From JBBDYG01 sp040901765 (lineage in GTDB: Bacteria > Planctomycetota > Planctomycetia > Pirellulales > Lacipirellulaceae), in assembly GCA_040901765.1 (NCBI GenBank), contig JBBDYG010000055.1:1-31389 (forward strand): 31,389 nt of DNA. Reading direction: 5' to 3'. The translations under genes were made by a program, and so were the position numbers. The notes under the pieces are model-generated. The model did not search any database. It was not told where the DNA came from and worked only from the letters and a program-made list of their open reading frames with translations. Numbering within the stretch: the first letter of the stretch is position 1; each line of letters begins with the position of its first letter. This document shows positions 25,768 to 31,389 of this stretch, piece after piece.

Positions 25768-26499
25768 TCACTTTGTTGGATGCCGCTGCCGAAGGTCAGT
25801 CACGAATTTTGCGTGCTCAGGACTTGCCAGACCGAGGCGAAGCGTCTCGACCATTTTTCGGCTTTCTTCGGCGAGCAGCGCAGGCACATCGAGCCATAGA
25901 CCGGGGAAGACCTGCGACTTGTAAACGCCGTCGGTAGGCTTGTCGAGATCCACGAACTGATCGCCCGAACGGACAAACCAGCGGGCGTCGCGATCCCGCA
26001 GCAGCACGACGGCATATTCCTGGACGCCCAACCGCTCGTAGTCTCGCTTCTTCTCGTAGAGATCGTAGGCTTGACTGCTGGAGGCGACTTCCACCACAAA
26101 TTCCGGCGGGCCGGCGACGTACTCTTCCTTGTTTTCATCAAGACGCACCAAACGCGTCTGGCCGCCGTACTCGGGCCGCAGGATGAGCATTCCGTCCGGC
26201 TGCGGCTCGCTGTCATCGCCTAGAATAACACTTGCGCCGTCGAGCCCCTCGACTCCCGGAGTTTCGAACTCGTAACTTCCGAGCCAATTAATAACCCAAA
26301 AGTGATGTCGTCCATGTCGACGGGCAAGTGGCGATGGCACGAAAGCGACTCCTCCGATAAGTTCCGCCCGAAAGTTCTTGGGCATGTGCTTGTAGCGGTG
26401 GTGGAACGTGGGCTGATCGAGGTGGTCGCCGGCCTCTAGGGGCGGCACCACCTCTCGTTCCGGTTTTGCCGTTTCTCGCGTTTTAGTCGCAATGGACAT
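25768..26499 (-). CDS. Uma2 (DUF820) family PD-(D/E)XK-like protein
   Basis: The product has 243 residues. I choose the ATG at 26499, which has GGAGAGGG about 6 bases upstream; a longer frame up to 26589 lacks such a site. Uma2 landmarks are ELIGGVAFVPSPLA, EPQPDGMLIL with Asp102, PPEFVVEVASSSQAYDLYEKKRDYERLGVQEYAVV with Glu137 and Lys150, and a C-terminal GLWLDVPALL. The fold is that of PD-(D/E)XK nucleases, and the core acid residues are kept. The cellular role is unknown; these proteins are numerous in planctomycetes and cyanobacteria. It is convergent with dnaE. There is no sign of a defence partner beside it. Confidence 0.92.
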   Translation of the reverse strand: MSIATKTRETAKPEREVVPPLEAGDHLDQPTFHHRYKHMPKNFRAELIGGVAFVPSPLARRHGRHHFWVINWLGSYEFETPGVEGLDGASVILGDDSEPQPDGMLILRPEYGGQTRLVRLDENKEEYVAGPPEFVVEVASSSQAYDLYEKKRDYERLGVQEYAVVLLRDRDARWFVRSGDQFVDLDKPTDGVYKSQVFPGLWLDVPALLAEESRKMVETLRLGLASPEHAKFVTDLRQRHPTK

Positions 26500-26697
26500 C
26501 GCACCCTCTCCTTCATTCGGTCGCTTTAGCGGACGGGGGGTTCCGCTCCTTTTCATTGTACGTTGTCGGCTGGGGGAAATTCTAGGCAATAATCAACCGA
26601 CGGCCCGACCGACCTCGTGAATCGCCGAAATCAGCGGTATCATAGAACCATACGACCGCTCTCTACGCCGTACTACTCCTTCCGTTGCCCCCTACCC

Positions 26698-27672
26698 ATG
26701 TCACTCATGAAGCGCATTCTCGTTACCGGCGGCGCCGGGTTCTTGGGTTCGCACTTGTGCGAGCGGCTGGTGGCCGAGGGGCACGACGTGATCTGCGTCG
26801 ATAATTTTTTCACCAGTCAAAAGACGAACGTCGCCCATCTGCTCGACAAGCCGAACTTTGAACTACAGCGGCACGACGTAACGCATCCGCTGTTTCTGGA
26901 AGTGGATGAGGTATACAACCTCGCCTGCCCGGCGGCGCCGGGGCACTATCAGTACAATCCGATTAAGACTCTGAAGACTTCGGTCATGGGAGCGATCAAC
27001 ACGCTGGGCATGGCCAAGCGCTGCCGGGCGAAGATCTTGCAAGCCTCGACCAGTGAGGTGTATGGCGACCCGGAAGTCCATCCGCAGCCCGAATCGTATC
27101 GCGGGGCGGTAAACCCTGTCGGGCCGCGGGCCTGCTACGACGAAGGGAAACGGGCTGCCGAGACGTTGTTCATGGATTACCACCGGCAGAACCGTGTCAA
27201 CATCCGCATCGTTCGGATTTTCAACACCTACGGCCCGCGGATGCACCCTTACGACGGCCGGGTGGTGTCGAACTTCATCCGCCAGGCGCTCTGCGGCGAG
27301 GATCTCACGATCTTCGGTGACGGCAGCCAGACTCGCTCGTTCTGTTACCGCGATGATTTAATTGAAGGAATTATCCGCATGATGAACGGACCCGATTCGT
27401 TCATTGGCCCGGTGAATCTCGGCAACCCGGGTGAGTTCACGATTGAGGAGCTTGCGAAGCTGGTGCTGGAACTGACTGGTTCAAAGTCGCGGATTGTGCA
27501 GAAGCCGTTGCCGGTGGACGACCCCACCCGCCGGCGGCCCGATATCACATTGGCAAAGAAGCATCTCGAATGGGAGCCGCTCGTACCACTTCGCGACGGG
27601 CTTGCCAAGACGATCGAATGGTTCCGATCGGTCAGGTTGTCCGATTTCCGCGCGCCGACGCCGAACTATTGA
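26698..27672 (+). CDS. UDP-glucuronate decarboxylase (UDP-xylose synthase), SDR family
   Basis: The product has 324 residues, normal for this enzyme. The start could be the ATG at 26698 or at 26707, and neither has a visible ribosome-binding site. The Rossmann motif TGGAGFLG is at 10-17. The catalytic residues are in LQASTSEVYGDPEVHPQPE (Ser/Thr/Glu near 117-120) and GPRACYDEGKRAAE (Tyr147, Lys151). VRIFNTYGPRMHPYDGRVVSNF and QTRSFCYRDDLIEG are the segments that distinguish UDP-xylose synthases from other sugar-nucleotide epimerases. The reaction converts UDP-glucuronate to UDP-xylose and CO2 with bound NAD+, supplying cell-surface polysaccharide. It overlaps the convergent VanZ-like gene by 7 bases. 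Confidence 0.93.
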   Translation: MSLMKRILVTGGAGFLGSHLCERLVAEGHDVICVDNFFTSQKTNVAHLLDKPNFELQRHDVTHPLFLEVDEVYNLACPAAPGHYQYNPIKTLKTSVMGAINTLGMAKRCRAKILQASTSEVYGDPEVHPQPESYRGAVNPVGPRACYDEGKRAAETLFMDYHRQNRVNIRIVRIFNTYGPRMHPYDGRVVSNFIRQALCGEDLTIFGDGSQTRSFCYRDDLIEGIIRMMNGPDSFIGPVNLGNPGEFTIEELAKLVLELTGSKSRIVQKPLPVDDPTRRRPDITLAKKHLEWEPLVPLRDGLAKTIEWFRSVRLSDFRAPTPNY

Positions 27673-28094
27673 CTTCGCGAGCGAGTCGCAATCCCGATTG
27701 ATCGAAGTACGACAAAAGCAAATACGCCAAATAGCGCGCCAAGCGTGTCGGCGACCCAGTCGGCCACGCTGGCGTAACGGCCCACGGGCATTTGGAGTAA
27801 CTCATCGACGACGCCGAAGAGCGAGCAACCGACGACAATCCACAACAAATGCTCGCGACCGAGCCAGCCCGTCGACACTTGCCAGTAACACGCGATCAAG
27901 AAGGCCAGAATGGCGTACGCTGCCAAATGAGCGAGTTTGTCGTTCGTGCCACCAGGGAGGATCGGCACTCTCGGCGGCAGGTGGGTCGCCGTGAACAGCG
28001 CGATCCAGTAGGCTGCCAATATCCAGCCCCACCACGACCCGGTCGAGGGGCCTTCGTTGTTTTTCGGCGGTAAGATGTCTTTGGTATCGATCAC
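27666..28094 (-). CDS. VanZ-like integral membrane protein
   Basis: The product has 142 residues. The start is the GTG at 28094, with GGGAGAGGG just upstream. Four hydrophobic segments are visible: WGWILAAYWIALFTATHLPP, KLAHLAAYAILAFLIACYW, LLWIVVGCSLFGVVDELLQ and VADTLGALFGVFAFVVLRS. The signature is DKLAHLAAYAIL followed by DELLQMPVGRYASVADWVADTLGALFG. VanZ-family proteins are named for a teicoplanin-resistance gene; in most bacteria their role is unknown and unrelated to resistance. It is divergent from tadA across 44 bases, so the promoters must overlap in that gap. Confidence 0.9.
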   Translation of the reverse strand: MIDTKDILPPKNNEGPSTGSWWGWILAAYWIALFTATHLPPRVPILPGGTNDKLAHLAAYAILAFLIACYWQVSTGWLGREHLLWIVVGCSLFGVVDELLQMPVGRYASVADWVADTLGALFGVFAFVVLRSIGIATRSRSQ

Positions 28095-28138
28095 GAACCC
28101 TCTCCCGACCTCTGAAGCGCCACAGACTACTATACCGC

Positions 28139-28630
28139 ATGAACTTTGACGCCACCCAACTACCATTGATGGACATCGACCAGCGGTGGATGCGGCTGGC
28201 GTTGCACGAAGCAGAAATCGCACTCGCCGAAGACGAGGTGCCGGTGGGCACAGTGATCGTCCACGAGGGACTGGTGATTGCCGCGGCGCACAATCAGCGC
28301 GAGCAACTTCGCGATCCGACCGCCCACGCAGAGATGATCGCGCTGACGCAGGCCGCCGCGGCGCTTGGCACATGGCGGCTCGAAGACTGCATGATGTATG
28401 TGACGCTGGAACCGTGCCCGATGTGCGCCGGCGCGCTCGTGCAAGCTCGGGTGCCGCGCGTTGTGTACGGCGCGGCCGATCCGAAAGCGGGCGCGGTCGC
28501 GTCGCTCTACCGCTTGCTCGACGACCCTCGGCTCAATCACCGGGCACTGGTTGTCGCGGGAGTCATGGCAGAGGAATGCGGTAGCATGTTGACGCGGTTC
28601 TTTCAGCAGCGGCGGAGGGAGAATAAGTGA
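28139..28630 (+). CDS. tadA: tRNA-specific adenosine deaminase TadA
   Basis: The product has 163 residues. The zinc site is complete: TAHAEMIAL (His63 ligand, catalytic Glu65) and EPCPMCAGAL (Cys93, Cys96). Other family features are EVPVGTVIVHEGLVIAAAHN and VYGAADPKAGA. It deaminates A34 of tRNA-Arg(ACG) to inosine for wobble decoding in the cytosol. The ATG at 28139 has no ribosome-binding site, and a TACTATA box lies less than 10 bases upstream, so the message may be leaderless or start at Met11 (28169). It is followed by a palindromic repeat. Function is certain; only the exact start is open. Confidence 0.95.
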   Translation: MNFDATQLPLMDIDQRWMRLALHEAEIALAEDEVPVGTVIVHEGLVIAAAHNQREQLRDPTAHAEMIALTQAAAALGTWRLEDCMMYVTLEPCPMCAGALVQARVPRVVYGAADPKAGAVASLYRLLDDPRLNHRALVVAGVMAEECGSMLTRFFQQRRRENK

Positions 28631-28710
28631 GATGTGAGATGTGGAAAGGCAGAAGTAAGGAAAAACCTGGCGGGGCAATTCTTTACTTCTTACTTCTCAC
28701 ATCCCACATC
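28627..28710. repeat. Imperfect palindrome after tadA (GTGAGATGTGAGATGTGG family)
   Basis: The left arm from 28627 (GTGAGATGTGAGATGTGG, then AGAAGTAAGGAA) is nearly complementary to TTCTTTACTTCTTACTTC, then TCACATCCCACATC, ending at 28710. It overlaps the tadA stop region and lies between tadA and the convergent Tad-type operon. Confidence 0.7.
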
Positions 28711-28719
28711 GAACATCCC

Positions 28720-28754
28720 AAAAAGAGGGCCGCCGGGGGGTCAGTCCGGCGGCC
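28720..28754 (-). terminator. Intrinsic terminator of the Tad/vWA operon
   Basis: On the minus strand a 9-bp GC hairpin (GGCCGCCGG and CCGGCGGCC at 28746-28754 and 28728-28736, 9-base loop) is followed by CTCTTTTTGGG, giving a run of five T residues at 28724-28720. It lies about 45 bases after the stop of the vWA gene and reads in its direction. Confidence 0.8.
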
Positions 28755-28798
28755 GCACGGGGCGCTCGTGGTCCGACGAGCGTTTGACTTAGAGGAAC

Positions 28799-30562
28799 TC
28801 AATCTTCCGCAGCGAATTCGTACACCAACTTGGGCGGGGGCACCTTGGCGGCGATTTGGCTGAAGGCTTCAGTCAACTGTTCTTCCATCTCGGCGACGGT
28901 GCTGCCGCCGGGAACGTTGATGAAGATGCCGCCGCCGACAAACGCGATTGCACGCATGAGGTCGGTGTCGGCGCTGTTGCCGACGGCCAGCGTATGCAAA
29001 ATGATGCCGCGCTTGGCTGCCTCGGTGGCCTCCCAGAAGGCGTATCTCTTGTAGTTATCGCTGGTCGAGTAGTCGGCATTGCCGTCGCCATCGTAGTCGG
29101 TCCAGTCGGCCCAACTAAAATCGCTGGGCAAGCTCCAACTGGACGGTTTAATATTCGCCAAGCCGTCCGTCATGATGAGCAGCGTCGGTCGGGCGCCGTA
29201 ACGAACATGCCCGGTGTCGGTGCCGCCCGTGCCCACGAGCAATTGACGGCCTTTCAGAATCCCATCGCCCATGTTCGTCTGGCCGTTGAATTCACCCGCC
29301 TGATGATGAACTTGCATGACATCGATCTGGCTGTATTCGTGCGTAATCGGATCGTCGGTCACGTCGATGCTGGCGACGCCGTCGTTGAGGGAATCAATCC
29401 TCTCGGCCCACTCGCCATAGCCCACGAGGCCGATTTCATCGTCGAAGTCGAGCTCGCCAAGGAAATTCAGGAACAGGGAGGTACCGTTCTTGACGGCGTT
29501 CATCGGCTGGTGCGGCGTCCGCCACATATCTTCCGAGTTGTAACGGTCGCGCGGCGTGAAGCTGCTGATCGATTTCTGTTGCAGGAAATCCATGAGCGTT
29601 CGATAGCCGTAGCGATTCTTGTATTCGGATACCGGATGGTTCTTCACAAATTCGATATACTTCTTCCACAGGGTGTCGCTCGTGGAGTTGCTGGGTTTGG
29701 ACTTGGGTAAGCCGTTCGAGTTGCGCCCCGCTTGAGGGTAAGGAAACGTGCGGGCACCGTCCGAATTGTTTGCAGTCAGACCCAGGGAGCTAAGAATTGT
29801 GGAAGTGGTAGTACTTGAGATGTAAGTGCCTTCGTACGAATTGATGCTGCCCAACCCGCTCGACGGGAACTTGGAAGTGCTCGTTCCTGGCCATTGGGGG
29901 TTCGCTGCGACCATTGCATCCCAGATGTCGTCGAGCAATTCCTCTGCCGTATCGACGCCGAGCGATGAAGTGAGTTGGCTGTCGTAATTCATCGAGCCTG
30001 AGAAATCGAGCACGAGCACCAAGTCGCGCGCTTCGACAAACGCGGTGGCCGAAGTGGTCAGCGGCACGCTGTCGCGGCCGATCGCCCAGCCGAACACTAG
30101 CGGCACTTCGCCGTCGGGTTCGGCGGTGTCGGTATTGGTGCGCCGGGCAACGACTCGGACCACATTGTAAGGCGAGACGCCCCATTGAATGGGCCAGTCG
30201 CCCGTGGCGGCGTCAAATACTCGCCGGCCGAAGTAAACGTCTTGGTCGGGGTCGACGAATACTCCGTTCTTTTCGGCGACTTGGGCGGCCATCAAACGAG
30301 CGGCTGCGATGGACGCAGAGTCGCCGTTGATGCTGGCCGACCCTTCGCCTTGCCCGGCGGCATGAATGGCCGCGGTGATTTCTTGCGAGGCCGCTAACGC
30401 GGCCGCATCGACGGCGTTTTGCAACTCGGTTTCGGTGAGCACCACGCGGCCGCTGTCGACCGATAGCGACACGAACGCGAAGATCACCACGAGCAAAAAG
30501 CCCGTGAGCACGACAATGACGCCGCGGCGGGGAGTCGCCTGTTTGAAGGAATGATTTCTCAT
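28799..30562 (-). CDS. TadG-like protein with von Willebrand factor A domain
   Basis: The product has 587 residues. The ATG at 30562 follows GAGG at 8 bases. The N-terminus is a Tad_N/TadG-type anchor: basic TPRRGVIVVLTGFLLVVIFAFVSLSVDSGR followed by the A-rich helix ELQNAVDAAALAASQE. The vWA domain starts at about 181, with the MIDAS motif DFSGS at 186-190 (VLVLDFSGSMNYDS), then a long Ser/Thr/Asn-rich insertion and later NMGDGIL and IMTDGLANIKP as further metal-site elements. TadG-type proteins are pseudopilins or surface adhesins of the Flp/Tad system. The vWA domain suggests metal-dependent protein binding outside the cell. It is the last gene of an operon with the TadE-like gene 37 bases upstream and an intrinsic terminator after it. 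Confidence 0.92.
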   Translation of the reverse strand: MRNHSFKQATPRRGVIVVLTGFLLVVIFAFVSLSVDSGRVVLTETELQNAVDAAALAASQEITAAIHAAGQGEGSASINGDSASIAAARLMAAQVAEKNGVFVDPDQDVYFGRRVFDAATGDWPIQWGVSPYNVVRVVARRTNTDTAEPDGEVPLVFGWAIGRDSVPLTTSATAFVEARDLVLVLDFSGSMNYDSQLTSSLGVDTAEELLDDIWDAMVAANPQWPGTSTSKFPSSGLGSINSYEGTYISSTTTSTILSSLGLTANNSDGARTFPYPQAGRNSNGLPKSKPSNSTSDTLWKKYIEFVKNHPVSEYKNRYGYRTLMDFLQQKSISSFTPRDRYNSEDMWRTPHQPMNAVKNGTSLFLNFLGELDFDDEIGLVGYGEWAERIDSLNDGVASIDVTDDPITHEYSQIDVMQVHHQAGEFNGQTNMGDGILKGRQLLVGTGGTDTGHVRYGARPTLLIMTDGLANIKPSSWSLPSDFSWADWTDYDGDGNADYSTSDNYKRYAFWEATEAAKRGIILHTLAVGNSADTDLMRAIAFVGGGIFINVPGGSTVAEMEEQLTEAFSQIAAKVPPPKLVYEFAAED

Positions 30563-30599
30563 AGGGTTCGCCTCAAAGGAATCGATCAAGGTGGTGCGG

Positions 30600-31085
30600 C
30601 TAGTCGGAGATCGTAACAATTCCGTTGCGGAACACGACGCTGGCCGCCAGTGGGTAATCGCTTTCGGCGGGAACCGGCGCATAGCTGACGGTTGAATAGT
30701 CGATAGTCACGCTCACTTCAAACAAGGCGAGGTCGTTCGCGGGGTCGTCCAAGTTGAAGTCGGCCTCGGGGTTGTCGGCGTGCGTTACCGATACGCCCAC
30801 GTTTTCAGCAGGAATCCCGTTCGATTCCAGAAAGTTCTGGACGTCGCTAACGAGCTTGTCGTTGGCGGATTGGCCATCGGAGAGCATGCCTTCGCGGTCC
30901 ATGCAGGCGAGCCGCGCTCCCTCGCGGGCGGCCGATTCGAGCAGGTTCTGCGAGTCGAACACGCGATTTAGCTCGATCATGCCACCCACGATTGCCATCA
31001 GCACTGGGGCGACCACGGCAAACTCGACAGCGACCGCGCCCTGGCGCAGGCTTCGGCGAGCAGCGGTTTTCACGTTAGCGTTCAT
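30600..31085 (-). CDS. TadE-like pseudopilin
   Basis: The product has 161 residues. The ATG at 31085 has AGGAG seven bases upstream; an alternative ATG at 31103 adds six residues. The TadE N-terminus is clear: RRSLRQGAVAVEFAVVAPVLMAIVGGMIELNRVF, a basic stretch then a transmembrane helix with the conserved Glu after AVAV. It is followed by ESAAREGARLACMDREG. The mature part has acidic segments (DNPEADFNLDDPANDL) and a terminal beta-strand set. TadE proteins are minor pseudopilins of the Flp/Tad secretion-pilus system at the inner membrane. The gene sits 30 bases after a TadE-like remnant and 37 bases before the TadG-like gene, so all are one transcript. Confidence 0.92.
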   Translation of the reverse strand: MNANVKTAARRSLRQGAVAVEFAVVAPVLMAIVGGMIELNRVFDSQNLLESAAREGARLACMDREGMLSDGQSANDKLVSDVQNFLESNGIPAENVGVSVTHADNPEADFNLDDPANDLALFEVSVTIDYSTVSYAPVPAESDYPLAASVVFRNGIVTISD

Positions 31086-31115
31086 AGCAAACTCCTGTGC
31101 CATACGGCGGAGAGA

Positions 31116-31238
31116 TTATTCGTGACGCATGAATGCCTGGCCCTCGAGCACAACGTGCTCGGCAAAGGGCATCGGCACCAGCGCGATCTCGTTGTAGTTC
31201 ACCCGGGCGCGGACCATGAACAGCGATCTCGCTTCCAT
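31116..31238 (-). pseudogene. C-terminal remnant of a TadE-like gene
   Basis: From the ATG at 31238 (preceded by TAGGAGAA) to the TAA at 31116 there are 40 residues. FMVRARVNYNEIALVPMPFA followed by a strand and FMRHE looks like the last beta-strands of a TadE protein. The same frame can be followed back to a TGA near 31364, but that portion is Arg/Pro/Ser-rich, and no TadE signal helix or body is present in any frame upstream within the window. Planctomycete Tad operons often hold two TadE genes before the vWA gene, so this may be a broken first copy. A frameshift in the sequence or a real 40-residue gene are alternatives. Confidence 0.4.
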
Positions 31239-31389
31239 TTCTCCTAGCAGCCCGTTGAACAAGTGTCGTTTTCTAGGGGACGAGCGTGAGGGCTGGTTCC
31301 GGCGTGGTGGGGACGCGCGAATCGGTTGGTGAGACTCCAAGTCGCCCGGGAGGGCCGACGAGCCATGTCATGGCAAGCCAGGCAAGATG

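Noticed and set aside
25768..26499. The Uma2 protein as part of a defence system
   Set aside because: No defence partner nearby; Uma2 genes are scattered in large numbers in such genomes.
31273..31389. An open minus-strand frame entering from the right edge (ends ALTLVP)
   Set aside because: Too short and cut by the window edge, with no recognisable family. It might be the tail of a neighbouring gene, but this cannot be shown.

Overview
The window looks like a piece of a Planctomycetota chromosome, most likely of the Pirellulales type. It carries hallmark planctomycete families: a PSCyt1/DUF1549/DUF1553 'PSD1' protein paired with a DUF1501 protein, a DUF1559 prepilin-like protein with an H-X9-DG tail, a secreted DUF1080 protein, a short carboxypeptidase-regulatory-like lipoprotein and Tad-type vWA/TadE genes. 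GC is high in most of it. The intergenic spaces are packed with palindromic repeats of at least ten different sequences, which is also usual for these genomes. I see no tRNA, rRNA, CRISPR array or transposase.

Layout. 0-3.2 kb: a membrane-anchored HEAT-like protein (-) and a divergent secreted protein of unknown function (+), then a 0.6 kb repeat block. 3.2-9.5 kb: a PhoPQ-activated-type secreted alpha/beta hydrolase (+), facing a DUF1501-PSD1 pair (-). 9.5-10.5 kb: about 1 kb without a convincing gene. 10.5-14.35 kb: a two-gene module with a large Eco57I-like N6-adenine methyltransferase coupled by a TGATG overlap to a small PD-(D/E)XK nuclease-like protein, a candidate restriction-modification or anti-phage unit. 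14.5-19.8 kb: a secreted amidohydrolase (-), moaC and a long-chain polyprenyl diphosphate synthase (+), a PhyH dioxygenase (+) and a DUF1080 protein (-). 20.1-22 kb: a DUF1559 protein and a small lipoprotein, bracketed by two copies of one near-perfect palindrome. 22.2-28.6 kb: housekeeping and surface genes: dnaE (+), a Uma2 protein (-), UDP-glucuronate decarboxylase (+), VanZ-like (-) and tadA (+). 28.7-31.4 kb: a Tad pilus-type operon read leftwards: a TadE C-terminal remnant, an intact TadE-like gene, a vWA-containing TadG-like gene and then a clear intrinsic terminator.

The two observations most worth following are the methyltransferase-nuclease pair, which departs from the textbook catalytic motifs (NAPW rather than NPPY/F/W, DPAAGSG rather than DPACGSG), and a palindromic intergenic repeat that lies in frame inside the PSD1 gene. 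The 33-bp core of that repeat is identical to an intergenic copy 10 kb away, so an intergenic repeat appears to have become protein sequence.
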